A program made the translations under genes and the position numbers. A stretch of 64,000 nucleotides of DNA from CAWCXF01 sp963799455. GTDB lineage: Bacteria > Pseudomonadota > Alphaproteobacteria > Rhodobacterales > Rhodobacteraceae. The notes under the pieces were generated by a model. It did not search any database. It saw nothing but the letters and a program-made list of their open reading frames with translations, and was not told the origin of the DNA. Positions 43,889 through 53,611 of this stretch are shown here, piece after piece. The stretch's first letter is position 1. The number at the start of each line of letters is the position of its first letter. The DNA lies in assembly GCA_963799455.1 (NCBI GenBank), contig CAWCXF010000008.1, positions 1,178,001 to 1,242,000 on the forward strand. The letters run 5' to 3'.

Positions 43889-44304
43889 CGCATCTGCTCC
43901 TTGACCGCCCGGCGGTCGCGTTGGAGCTGGCGCAGCGTGCGCTGCGGCAGCAGATGATCGGCCTTGAGGCGCTTGAGCCCGGCCCAGGCCAGCCCGGCCG
44001 CGCCCGCGGCGCCGATCAGCGTGGCGAGGAGCGCCGACAGCCAGACCCAGAGGCCCAGCGCCGCGAGGATCGTCATCAGCGTCACCAGCACCATGACGAC
44101 CACGGCCAGCGCCAGGACCACGGCGCCGACGAGCAGCGCCAGCCCGATCCCGGCCTCCTTGAGCTTGCGCTCGACCTCGCGGCGCGCGAGCCGCGCCTCG
44201 CCGCGCAGCATCGCCCGGAGCTGCTCCAGGCCGACCTTCATCAGATCGGCCACGGAGGGCTCGGCGTCGCGCGGCGGCATGGGGCGGACGCGCTCCGTCA
44301 TCAC
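43885..44304 (-). CDS. Phage-holin-like DUF1469 membrane protein
   Basis: Small membrane protein of 139 residues of the Actinobacterial/proteobacterial holin-like DUF1469 (phage holin superfamily III) type. The N-terminal helix is VADLMKVGLEQLRAMLRGEA. Two adjacent hydrophobic hairpins follow (IGLALLVGAVVLALAVVVMV; LWVWLSALLATLIGAAGAAG), then a basic tail. Despite the name these are usually chromosomal envelope-stress proteins, not lysis proteins, and no phage genes are near. It is coupled by four-base overlaps to the genes on both sides. Confidence 0.85.
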   Translation of the reverse strand: MMTERVRPMPPRDAEPSVADLMKVGLEQLRAMLRGEARLARREVERKLKEAGIGLALLVGAVVLALAVVVMVLVTLMTILAALGLWVWLSALLATLIGAAGAAGLAWAGLKRLKADHLLPQRTLRQLQRDRRAVKEQMR

Positions 44305-45233
44305 GAGCGGCCGCGCCCGGGCTCGTCGCCAGAGCCGCCGGAACCGGTGTCGGGGTCGTCGAGCCCGAGGCCCGGCGCCTCGGGGGCCACGCCGCCGGGG
44401 TCGCCCGAGGCGTGGGATCCGGAGCCGCCGGCCGCGAGCGCGCGGTCGAGCTCGGCGGCGCCGTCGCGGGTCGTCGGGCGCGCCCCGCCGCCCATGCCCG
44501 AGGTCGAGCCGTAGCCCGGTCCCGAGGCGTAGGCCTCCCCGCCCGCCGGGGCGGAGGCCGTCAGGAAGCGCACCGCGGCGAAGCCGAGGAGGGCCGTGGC
44601 CCCGGCGAACAGCACCGGCTGGCGCCGGGCGAAGTCCTGGGCCACGTCGAGCAGCTCGCCCGGGTCGCGCTCGCGCACGGCCGAGGCGACGTGCTCCAGC
44701 TCGCGCGCCGCGCGGCGCACGTAGTCGCCGACGGCCGGAAGCTCCTCGTCGAGCTCGCCCGCCGCGCGCTCGACGGCGTGGGCGATGCGCTCGGCGCGTT
44801 CGGCGCCGGCGTCCTTGCGCTCCTCGGCGGCGTCGTGGAGCTGCTCGCCGGCCTTCGAGGCGAGGCCCTGGGCCGCCTCGGTGGCGCTCGAGGCGACCTC
44901 GGAGGCGGCACGGCGGGCCTCGTCCGCCACGTCCCGCGCGCCCGCCTTGGCCTTGGCGCCGGTCGACTTCGCGTCGGCCTTCGCCTTGCCGCCCGCGGCC
45001 TGGGCGTCCGACTTCGCCTCTGCCCCCGCGACCTTCGCGTCGGGCCTCCCGGCCCCCGCCGAGCCTGCGCCGGCGCTTCCGGCCTTTGCGCCGGCGCCCG
45101 CCGGACCCGCTGACCCTGGGCCCGCCGAACCTGGGCCCATCGAAGCTGTGCTCGTCGAACCTGTGCCGGACACGCTCGCATCGGGCTTGCCGGCCGCCTT
45201 GCCCTTGTCCTCGGCCTCGTCTCGCTCGCTCAT
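44301..45233 (-). CDS. Nutrient-deprivation-induced-type protein
   Basis: Protein of 310 residues with an Ala/Gly/Lys-rich N-terminal half full of AGSAGAGSAGAG and KAKADAKSTGAKAKAG repeats. A helical middle follows (DEARRAASEVASSATEAAQG, AVGDYVRRAARELEHVASAV), with one membrane segment (FARRQPVLFAGATALLGFAA) and a Gly-rich tail. The RQPVLFxGxxxLxGFxxxRF motif is typical of this family in rhizobial and roseobacterial stress operons. The function is not known. Second gene of the operon, 79 bases after the DUF3618-like gene. Confidence 0.7.
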   Translation of the reverse strand: MSERDEAEDKGKAAGKPDASVSGTGSTSTASMGPGSAGPGSAGPAGAGAKAGSAGAGSAGAGRPDAKVAGAEAKSDAQAAGGKAKADAKSTGAKAKAGARDVADEARRAASEVASSATEAAQGLASKAGEQLHDAAEERKDAGAERAERIAHAVERAAGELDEELPAVGDYVRRAARELEHVASAVRERDPGELLDVAQDFARRQPVLFAGATALLGFAAVRFLTASAPAGGEAYASGPGYGSTSGMGGGARPTTRDGAAELDRALAAGGSGSHASGDPGGVAPEAPGLGLDDPDTGSGGSGDEPGRGRS

Positions 45234-45312
45234 GCGCTCTCTCCGTTGGGTTGGCGCCGGCCCGACAAGGCCGCCGTCCCTGCGTCGGCCGCCTCAGGGG
45301 GCGGCCCGCAGG

Positions 45313-46218
45313 TCATTCGGATTTCTTCGAGGCGACCTCGGACACGTCCTCGACCATGTCGCCGGCGCCCTTGCGCGCCCGACTCCGCACCTCCTCGGCC
45401 ACGTGGCGGGCGCCCTCGGGGGTGAGATCCTGATCCTCGGCCTCGTCGCGCGCGGCGCGGGCGACGCGCCGGGCCGACTCGATCCCATCCAGGGCGAGCG
45501 TGCGGGCGCGGGCGCGGGCTTCCTCGCCCGCCTCGCCGAAGGCGCGGTCCTCGGCGCGGCTCCTCGGCAGCATCGCCGCGAGCGCGCCGCCGATGAGGAG
45601 CCCGAGACCCGCTGCGGCCCCCGGGTGGCGCTGGATCGCCTCGATCACGGTGTCCTGGCCGCTCCGCCCCGCGGCGGCGGCGCTCCGTCCGGCGGCGGCG
45701 ATCCGGTCGCTGGAGGTCCGCCCGCCGGCGCTGGCGCGCTCCGCGGCGCCGCCCCCCGCAGGCCCGACCGATCCGCCGGCACGAGCGGTCACGGGCGTCG
45801 AGACGCGCGGCCCACCGGACGCGATCCCGCGCGCGGCGCCGGTCCCGGCGACCTCAACCTCCTCGACCACGGTCACGTCGATCCGGTCGCCGGAGCGGCC
45901 CTTCGCCGCCCCCCCGCGCCCCGCGAGCGCCACGCCGGCGCCGAGGAGCAGGATCGGCGCGGGGATCTTCGAGGCGATCCGCAGCACCGGGTAGGCGACG
46001 CCGGCGCCGAGCGCCACGGCCTCGAGCGGGTGGTCGCGGACGCGCTGCACGACGCCTGCGGATGCGCCCGCGCGCACCCGGCGCCCGATGCCGGCCCCGA
46101 CCCCCTCGGACGACAGGCGCAGGCGCAGCGCCTCGACGGTGCCCAGGAGGTCGGCGCGGTCGCGCTCGACCTCGGCCTCGAGGGGATCGAGAGAGCCGTC
46201 GGGGTCGGTCTCGGCCAT
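45313..46218 (-). CDS. DUF3618-like stress protein, first gene of operon
   Basis: Protein of 301 residues. The N-terminus (LDPLEAEVERDRADLLGTVE) matches the DUF3618 pattern of a short charged helix. It has two hydrophobic segments (VRDHPLEAVALGAGVAYPVL with ILLLGAGVALAG; and HPGAAAGLGLLIGGALAAML). The PRSRAEDRAFGEAGEEARAR motif after the second is shared with the YtxH-like gene downstream. The C-terminal tail is acidic and basic by turns. ATG 46218 has ggag about eight bases upstream. The EcfG-type promoter boxes lie 36 bases before the start, so this gene leads the stress operon running to 41772. Confidence 0.72.
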   Translation of the reverse strand: MAETDPDGSLDPLEAEVERDRADLLGTVEALRLRLSSEGVGAGIGRRVRAGASAGVVQRVRDHPLEAVALGAGVAYPVLRIASKIPAPILLLGAGVALAGRGGAAKGRSGDRIDVTVVEEVEVAGTGAARGIASGGPRVSTPVTARAGGSVGPAGGGAAERASAGGRTSSDRIAAAGRSAAAAGRSGQDTVIEAIQRHPGAAAGLGLLIGGALAAMLPRSRAEDRAFGEAGEEARARARTLALDGIESARRVARAARDEAEDQDLTPEGARHVAEEVRSRARKGAGDMVEDVSEVASKKSE

Positions 46219-46253
46219 GGGGCGCTCCGGTTCTCGCTGTCTGACCCCTCGTC

Positions 46254-46278
46254 AACGAGCGAGGGCCGAAGCCGTTCC
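46254..46278 (-). promoter_or_regulatory. EcfG-type general stress promoter
   Basis: On the minus strand ggaac (46278-46274) is followed by 16 bases and then cgtt (46257-46254). This is an exact match to the known GGAAC-N16/17-CGTT consensus of EcfG sigma factors in alphaproteobacteria. It lies 36 bases upstream of the DUF3618-like start, a fitting leader length. The spacing and the stress-type genes behind it make the call strong. Confidence 0.8.
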
Positions 46279-46420
46279 CTCCGCCCTCGTGGAAATGGCG
46301 GCGGCCGGGGCGCGGAGGGCGCGGTGCCCGAGGGGGGGCGGGCCGGCCACGGCCGCTCCGGGCCCGCCGCGCGCGACCGCCTCGCCGGCCGCGGTCCGCC
46401 GCCCCGGGGCAGGCGCGGGC

Positions 46421-49400
46421 TCAGCCCGCCTGCGCCAGGAGCGTGGCGTTGCCGCCCGAGGCGGTTGTGTCCACGCACACATGGCGCTCGATCCGGCAGC
46501 GCTCGGCGAGGTCGGCCTCCGCGAGGAGCGGGATCAGCGGGCCGGGGCGCGCGGCGAGCGCACGACGCGCGGCGCGCAGGTCGGCCTTCTCGGCCCACAG
46601 CGCCACCGCGTCGAAGCCCCGCAACGTCTCCAGCGCCGCGCGCGGCAGGACGCCTTCCACGGCCCCCGGCCCCGAGGCGCCGGGCGCGACCTCGACCGCG
46701 CCGCAGCCGTTCTCGCGCGCGATCCGCGCCTGCTCGGCGGCGCTCGCCGCGTCGGGGCCGAGGCAGAGGACCACGCCGCGCCCGAGCACCGTGAGGCGGT
46801 TCGACTCGCCGGTGGGGCCGGGCTGGGTCACGGTCCGCAGCCGCCCCCCCCCGCGCGCCGCGTCGAGGCGCCGCTCGACCTCGGCCGGGTCGGCCGCGGG
46901 GCCGGGGCGCGCCGCGGCGGCGGGCACGGGCTCGGGGCGGGTGAAGCGGGGGACGTAGGCCGGGCCGCCGGCCTTCGGGCCGGTGCCCGAGAGCCCCTCG
47001 CCGCCGAAGGGCTGCGAGCCCACCACGGCGCCGATCTGGTCGCGGTTGACGTAGACGTTGCCGACCGTCAGGCGCGAGGCGATGCGCTCGACGCGGTCGT
47101 CGATGCGCGAGTGCATCCCGAAGGTGAGCCCGTAGCCCGACGCGTTCACGGCATCGATCACCGCGTCGATCTCCGAGGCCCGGAAGGTCGCCACGTGCAG
47201 GACGGGGCCGAACACCTCCTCGGCCACGTCCCCGATCCCGCCGACCTCGATCAGCGCGGGCGCGGCGAAGCTGCCGCCTTCGGGCGCGGGGAGGCGCTTG
47301 CGCAGCCGCCCCTCGGCGCGGGCGGCCTCGACATGGGCCTCGATGCGCGCGCGCGCGGCCTCGTCGATCGCGGGGCCGATGTCGGTGGAGAGGTTCCACG
47401 GATCGCCCAAGGCCAGCTCGTCCATCGCGCCCTCGAGCATCGCCAGCACGCCTTGGGCCACGTCGCGCTGGACGTAGAGCACGCGCAGCGCCGAGCAGCG
47501 CTGGCCGGCCGAGCGGAAGGCCGAGGCCACCGCGTCGCGCACCGCCTGCTCGGGCAGCGCCGAGCTGTCCACGATCATGGCGTTGATGCCGCCCGTCTCG
47601 GCGATGAGCGGGGCGCGGGGCCCGAGCCCCTCGGCCATCGCGCGGTTGATCGCCTGCGCCGTCGCGGTCGAGCCGGTGAACACCACCCCGTCCACGCGAC
47701 CATCCGACGACAGCGCGCGGCCGACCGTGCCCCCCTCCCCCGGCAGGAGCTGGAGCGCCGCGCGCGGCACGCCCGCCTCGTGGAGCACCGTGACGGCAAG
47801 ATGGGCCACGAGCCCCGTCGCCTCCGCGGGCTTCGCCAGCACCCCGTTGCCGGCGGCGAGCGCGGCCGCGACCTGGCCGGTGAAGATCGCGAGCGGGAAG
47901 TTCCAGGGGGAGACGCAGGCGAAGACGCCGCGCGCCGGGCGGTCGAGCTCGGTCGCGCGGGCGGCGTAGTAGCGCAGGAAGTCCACCGCCTCGCGCAGCT
48001 CGGACACCGCGTCCGGCAGCGTCTTGCCGGCCTCTCGGGCGAGGAGCGCGAAGACCTCGCCGTGGCGCTCCTCCAGCAGATCGGAGGCGCGGCGCAGGAC
48101 CGCCGCGCGCTCGGCGGGGGCTGCCTCCCAGGGGCGGGCCGCGGCGAGCGCGGCCTCGACCTCGGGGGCGGAGGCGAAGCGGACCTCGCCCACCACGTCG
48201 GCGTGGTCGGCGGGGTTGCGGATCGCGCGCGCCTCGCCACGGCCGCCCGGGGCTTCGCCGGCCCCGGGCGCCTCGGGGGCGTCGGACGCCTCACGGGCGG
48301 CCGGTGCCTCGTCACCTTCGGGCGTCCCGCCGATACCCACCGTGTCGCTGGTGGCGCGCGTCTCGTCGCCGCCGACCTCGGACCGCGCACCCGCTCGGAG
48401 CGCCTCGTCGGTGCCGGTCGTCCTGCCGGCAGCAGGCGCGGCGCGCTCGCCGGGCGCGCCGCCGGCATTGGACGGCCCTCGGACGCCGGCTGCCCCGTCG
48501 GCGCCGCGCCCGATGTCGGCGCCGGACGCCCTGTCGGCTCCGGGCGTCCCGACGACATCGGGCATCGCGCCGGCGGTTCCGAGCCCATCTCCGGAGCCGA
48601 ACCCGTCGGCGCTGCCCGGCGTTTCGATGACGCCCGGCGCCCCGCCCTCCCCCGCCGCGCCCGCGATCAGCGGCCCGGCCGACCAGCGGTGGTCGCGGAA
48701 GGGCGCGCGCGCGGCGTCGATGCACGCGAGCGTCGCGGGGTCGGCGAGGTCGAAGCCCGCCGAGTTGCGCCGCTCGGGGGCGAAGAGGTCGGGAGGCGGC
48801 GTGACGGCGCGGTTGGGGCGCGCGGCGCCGAGCGCCTCGAACGGGTCGGCGACGACCGCCTCGGGGGGAACCTGCTCGTCCACCAGGCGCGAGACGAAGG
48901 AGCTGTTGGCGCCGTTCTCCAGGAGCCGCCGGACGAGGTAGGCCAGCAGATCCCGGTGGCGGCCGACGGGGGCGTAGATGCGGCTCCGCACGCCGCCCTC
49001 GGCCAGCACGAGGTCGTGCAGCGCCTCGCCCATGCCGTGCAGGCGCTGGAGCTCGAAGGCGCCGGGCTCGACGCCGCGCCCGCGCGCCATCTCCAGGACG
49101 CTCGCCACGCTGTGCGCATTGTGGGTGGCGATCTGCGGGTAGATCCGGTCGGTCATGCCGAGGAGCTTGCCCGCGCAGCAGAGGAACGAGGCGTCCGTGG
49201 CGGCCTTGGTGGTGAAGACGGGGAAGTCGGGCAGCCCCTCGACCTGGGCGCGCTTGATCTCGCCGTCCCAGTAGGCGCCCTTGACGAGCCGGACCATGAT
49301 GCGCCGGTCGAGGCCTTCGGCCAGCGCGTGGAGCCAGTCGATCACCGGCCCCGCGCGCCGCCCGTAGGCCTGCACGACGACGCCGAAGCCGTCCCAGCCG

Positions 49401-50309
49401 GCGAGCGCCGGGTCGCTCAGCACCGCCCCGACCACGTCGAGCGACAGCTCCAGCCGGTCGGCCTCCTCGGCGTCGATGTTGAGCCCCATCCCCGCCTCGC
49501 GCGCGGCCCGCGCGAGGGCCGACACCTGCGGCACCAGCTCCTCCATCACGCGGGCGCGCTGCGCCTCCTCGTGGCGCGGGTGCAGCGCCGAGAGCTTGAT
49601 CGAGATGCCGGGGTTCTCGCGCACGTCGTCCGACCGGCAGGCCCCGGCGAGCCGCGCGACGGCGTCCTCGTAGGCCTTGAGGTAGGCCGCCGCGTCGCGC
49701 GCCGTCATCGCCGCCTCGCCCAGCATGTCGTAGGAGAAGGCGTAGCCGCGTCCGCTCGGCCTCGCGTCCGCGCCTCAGCGCCTCCTCGATGGTCTGGCCG
49801 AGGACGAACTGCGCGCCCATCTCGCGCATCGCGCGCTGTGCCGCCGTGCGGATGACCGGCTCGCCCAGCCTGCGCACCGCGCCGCGCAGCACGCCCGCCA
49901 CCCCCTCCCCCTCGCGCAGAACCCGGCCCGTCAGCATCAGCCCCCAGGTCGAGGCGTTGACCAGCGGCGAGGAGGAACGCCCCAGATGCGCGCCCCATTC
50001 CGACGGCGCGATCTTGTCCTCGATCAGCGCGTCCATGGTGGCGGCGTCCGGCACCCTCAGGAGCGCCTCGGCGAGGCACATCAGCGCCACGCCCTCCTCG
50101 GTCGAGAGCCCGTACTCGGCCAGGAACGCCTCCATCAGGCCGGGCCGGCCCCGGCCGCGGATGGCGCGCACGAGACCCACGGCGCGCGCGCCCGCGCGCC
50201 CGCGCGTCTCGGCATCGGGGGCATGGGGGCGCAGCGCGTCGAGCGCCTCCCCCTCGAGCGCGAGACGGGCCTCTCGGATCGCTTCGCGCAGGGCGTCGAG
50301 CGTGGGCAT
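46421..50309 (-). pseudogene. putA: Bifunctional PutA (proline dehydrogenase/P5C dehydrogenase), frameshifted
   Basis: Oxidises proline to glutamate in two steps. N-terminal arm from ATG 50309 (MPTLDALREAIREARLALEG, with ggggagga upstream) to QFVLGQTIEEALRRGREAER. A one-base break near 49750 follows, and the next frame continues SYDMLGEAAMTARDAAAYLK. The proline dehydrogenase barrel has GLNIDAEEADRLELSLDVVG, VQAYGRRAGPVIDWLHALAE, RLVKGAYWDGEIKRAQVEG and YAPVGRHRDLLAYLVRRLLE. The P5C dehydrogenase has the catalytic Glu in PLIAETGGINAMIVDSSALP and Cys in FRSAGQRCSALRVLYVQRD. A low-complexity insert of about 140 residues (48215-48665) splits the two halves. The length of 3889 bases is one over a multiple of three. 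This may be a sequencing error or a real lesion. The regulator is divergent. Confidence 0.93.
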
Positions 50310-50457
50310 GGCGGCGGTCCTCCCCGGATGCGGGCCCTGAGACGCGGGCTTGCGGTCGGCATGTATGTAGCGATGATCGCGCAGGCGATGCGCCCGTCGC
50401 TCGCCGATCCGCGGGCCCGTCGCCTCGAAGTTCGGCCCCGAGACAGGACGACGGCCC

Positions 50458-50922
50458 TTGGACGACCCCGAGCGCAGGCGGATCGACGCCATCGACCGTC
50501 GCATCCTCGACGAGCTCGCGCGCGACGGGCGGATGCCGGTGGCCGAGCTCGCGCGCCGCGTGGGCCTATCGAAGAGCCCCTGCCAAGTGCGGATGGCGCG
50601 CCTGCGCGCGTCGGGCGCGATCCGCGGCTACCGCGCGGTGCTCGACCCCGCGCGGCTCGGGCTCGAGCATGTGGCCTTCGTCGAGGTGCGGCTGCGCGAC
50701 ACGTCCGAGCGCGCGCTGCGCGCCTTCAACGAGGCCGCGCTCGGGGTGCGCGAGATCGAGGAGTGCCACATGATCGCGGGCGCCTTCGACTACCTGCTGA
50801 AGGTCCGCACCGGCGACATCCGCGCCTATCGCGAGGTGCTGGGCGAGGCCATCTCCACCCTGCCCCACGTCGCCTCCACCTCGACCCACGTCTCGATGCA
50901 GGCGGTCAAGGACGTGGTCTGA
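50458..50922 (+). CDS. putR: Lrp/AsnC family proline-utilisation regulator
   Basis: Lrp-type activator of 154 residues divergent from putA, the usual PutR position in alphaproteobacteria. The winged helix is IDRRILDELARDGRMPVAEL with recognition helix LSKSPCQVRMARLRASGAIR. The RAM domain contains HVAFVEVRLRDTSERALRAF, EIEECHMIAGAFDYLLKVRT and STHVSMQAVKDVV. The start is TTG 50458 (DDPERRRIDAIDRRI). The 148-base space to putA is less GC-rich around 50362-50385, where an operator is likely. Confidence 0.88.
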   Translation: MDDPERRRIDAIDRRILDELARDGRMPVAELARRVGLSKSPCQVRMARLRASGAIRGYRAVLDPARLGLEHVAFVEVRLRDTSERALRAFNEAALGVREIEECHMIAGAFDYLLKVRTGDIRAYREVLGEAISTLPHVASTSTHVSMQAVKDVV

Positions 50923-51374
50923 AGGCGCGGGACGGACGGGGAGCACGGCCCCGAAGGACGCGCCCCCCGACACCGCGCGTGGCCGCGGACGCCGGCCTCT
51001 ACCCGGGCGTTCCCCGATCGCGGATCGGGGTCGGAGGCCGGATGGGGTGCGCCAGCGCGGCCGTCCGGCTCGGCGGCGGGGCGCGGGATCCCCGCGCGCG
51101 GCTTCGAGCCGAGGGCGATGCGCGTCGGCCTGGGGGCGCGGGGCCTCGATGAGGGCCCGAGCCTCCCGCGGCGCAGGGAGGATCTCGCCGTCGATCGGGG
51201 CGCGGCGCGGCGCGGCGGGCCGACGCGCCCGGCGCGGCCGCTCTCCCAGGGGCGGCCCGGCTCGGTGCGGGCCGGGCGGGCGCCGAGGGCGGCGATCCAC
51301 TCCCCCGCCTCGATCGCCGCGAGCCAGGGCCCGTCGTCGGGCCGCATCCCGCGGGCCCCGTCGCCGGATCGCGC
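50923..51374. other. Gene-free stretch, possible decayed ORF
   Basis: About 450 bases between convergent genes. On the minus strand near 51260-51350 the translation DDGPWLAAIEAGEWIAALGA looks protein-like but soon dissolves into low complexity with frame changes. Family not recognised. No hairpin with a T-run is present. Confidence 0.35.
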
Positions 51375-52271
51375 TCAGCTCCTGCCGCGGTAGAGCGCGG
51401 CGAGGTAGTCGACCATCTGCGGGACCATCTTGTCGCCCCAGCCCTGGCTCGCTGCGAGCGAGAGCGCCTGCTTGGCCGCACCGCCCATCACGCTGGGCGC
51501 GCCGAGGTCGTCGGCCATGCGCCCGTAGTAGCCCACGTCCTTCCTCGCGTTGACGATCGAGAAGGCGAGCCTGTCGGGCACGCCGTCCACCGCCTGGGCC
51601 TTGACGAAGTCCATCATGCCGGACCTGAGCGGCCCCGCCGCCATCACGTCGTAGAGCGTGCCCCGCTCGATGCCGGCGAGGTCGGCCATGGCGAAGGCCT
51701 CCGACATCGCGCAGGCCGTGGTCATGGCGAAGAAGTTGTTGATGAGCTTCAAGGTGTGCCCCGCGCCGAGGGGCCCGACGTGGAACACGTTCTCGCCGAG
51801 GTCGCGCAGGACCGGCTCGGCGCGCGCGAAGGCCGCCTGCCCGCCCGCCGCCATGACGTTGAGCTTGCCCTCGCGCCCATGCGAGGGCGTGCGCCCGAGC
51901 GGCGCGTCCATGTAGGCCGAGCCCGCCGCCTCGACGGCCTCGCCGACGCGGAGGGTGGAGTCGGGCAGCGAGGTGCCGAAGTCGATGACGAGGCTGCCCT
52001 CCTTCAGCCCGGCGATCACGCCGTCCTCGCCCGTCATCCGCGCCTCGACCGAGGCCGAGGTGTCCATGCAGAGCATGACGATCTCGCTGCGCCCCGCCAG
52101 CTCGCGCGCGCTCTGCGCCTCGGTCGCGCCGCGCTCGACGGCGGCCTCGACGCCCTTGCGGCTTCGGTTGGCGATCACCGTGAGCGGGTAGCCGAGGTCG
52201 AGCAGGCGCTGGGCCATGGCCGAGCCCATCAGCCCGAGGCCGATGAAGCCGATGGAGGGTCTGTCGGTCAT
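51375..52271 (-). CDS. 3-hydroxyisobutyrate dehydrogenase-like NAD(P)-dependent oxidoreductase
   Basis: Beta-hydroxyacid dehydrogenase of 298 residues. The cofactor motif is PSIGFIGLGLMGSAMAQRLL. The substrate signature is YMDAPLGRTPSHGREGKLNV, where D-A-P-L-G-R-T replaces the usual DAPVSGG. The catalytic Lys region is GAGHTLKLINNFFAMTTACA, and the C-terminal segment reads FSIVNARKDVGYYGRMADDL. It is the last gene of the minus-strand dctPQM operon, 34 bases after dctM. It probably acts on the imported hydroxy-acid or a product of it. Tartronate-semialdehyde or 3-hydroxyisobutyrate-type substrates are possible. Confidence 0.88.
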   Translation of the reverse strand: MTDRPSIGFIGLGLMGSAMAQRLLDLGYPLTVIANRSRKGVEAAVERGATEAQSARELAGRSEIVMLCMDTSASVEARMTGEDGVIAGLKEGSLVIDFGTSLPDSTLRVGEAVEAAGSAYMDAPLGRTPSHGREGKLNVMAAGGQAAFARAEPVLRDLGENVFHVGPLGAGHTLKLINNFFAMTTACAMSEAFAMADLAGIERGTLYDVMAAGPLRSGMMDFVKAQAVDGVPDRLAFSIVNARKDVGYYGRMADDLGAPSVMGGAAKQALSLAASQGWGDKMVPQMVDYLAALYRGRS

Positions 52272-52305
52272 GGGTGGGATCCTTCGATGACGTGCGGGGA
52301 TGGGC

Positions 52306-53611
52306 CTAGCGGACGAAGGCGGGCATGATCCAGCGCGGCAGCGCCAGGATCGCGTCGGGCGCGAGGATCACGAGGAGCAGCACCGCGAGCATCGGGCCGA
52401 GGATCACCAGCACGTCCCTCAGCGCGTCCACCAGGCGCAGCTCGCCGATGTCGGCGGCGATCAGCAGGCAGAGGCCGTAGGGCGGCGTGACCAGGCCGAA
52501 GCCGAGGCTGATGACGCCGATGATGGCGAAGTGGATCGGGTGCATGCCGACGGCCTGGGTCACGGGGTAGAGCACGGTGCCCAGGATGATGATGGCGGGG
52601 ATGGCGTCGATGAACATCCCGATCAGCAGAAAGGCGAGCGCGCTCATGATGCCGGTGCCGGTCAGGCCGAGGCCCATCGCCTCGATCCGGCCGACGAGGG
52701 CGGCGGGGATCTTGAAGTAGGCCAGCGACCAGCCGAAGGCCGAGGCCGTGCCGATGCAGAAGAGCGAGATCGCGGCGAAGCGCGCGCTGTCGTAGAGGAT
52801 CCCCGGCAGCGCGCGGGGCGCGACCGAGCGGTAGACGAGCACGCCCAGCGCCAGCGAGTAGACGACGGCCACCACCGAGGCCTCGGTCGGCGTGAAGAGC
52901 CCGCCGACGATGCCGCCGACGATGATGAGCGGCGTCATCAGCGCCAGCGACGCGCTGCCCGCGGCCAGCAGCAGCCCCATCACCGTCGCGCGGTCGTGGA
53001 CCGGGTAGCCGCGGCGGCGGGCGTAGACGTAGACGGTGAGCATCTGCGAGGCGCCGATCAGGAGCGCCGGCAGCACGCCCGCGAGGAAGAGCCCGCCGAT
53101 CGACACCGACATCAGCCCGCCCCAGACGACCATCAGGATCGAGGGCGGGATGATGACGCCCATGACGGACGAGCAGGCGGTGACGGCGACCGCGAAGGAG
53201 GCGTCGTAGCCCTCGCGCCGCATCTGCGGGATCAGGAGCTTGCCGATGCCGGCGGCGTCCGCGGTGGACGAGCCCGAGATGCCCGCGAACAGCATCGAGA
53301 CGACGACGTTGACGTGCCCGAGCCCGCCCGGCAGGTGGCCCACGAGCGCGCGGGCGAGGCTCGATCAGGCGGTCGGTGATGCCGGCGGCGTTCATGATGT
53401 TGGCCGCGAGCAGGAAGAACGGCACGGCGAGCAGCACGAAGGCGTTGTAGCTTTTGAACATCTCGCGCAGCAGCAGGACCGGCGTCAGGCGCTCGTCGAT
53501 GAAGAACACCGGCACCACCGCGAGGCCGAGCGCGAAGGCCACCGGCACCCGCAGGACGACGAGCACCGCGAAGAGGCCGAAGAGGATCGCCGCGACCTCA
53601 CCGGGGCCCAT
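52306..53611 (-). pseudogene. dctM: TRAP transporter large permease DctM, one-base frameshift
   Basis: Large membrane subunit of a TRAP carboxylate importer. The N-terminal part (ILFGLFAVLVVLRVPVAFAL, LTPVLLLREMFKSYNAFVLL, FFLLAANIMNAAGITDRLIE) is in one frame. The rest (LGHVNVVVSMLFAGISGSST, IIPPSILMVVWGGLMSVSIG, FTPTEASVVAVVYSLALGVL, VSLGFGLVTPPYGLCLLIAA when read across) is in the next. The break is at about 53362, where one extra C gives DRLIEP instead of continuing LARALVGHLPGG. Total length of 1306 bases is one over a multiple of three; without the extra base it is 434 residues, normal for the family. A sequencing error is plausible. It overlaps dctQ by 14 bases. Confidence 0.88.

Noticed and set aside
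43885..44304. Prophage holin
   Set aside because: The family name suggests phage, but the gene sits in a stress operon with an EcfG promoter and there are no phage genes nearby.
46088..49855. 1255-codon plus-strand frame opposite putA
   Set aside because: His/Arg/Gly-rich antisense shadow of putA.
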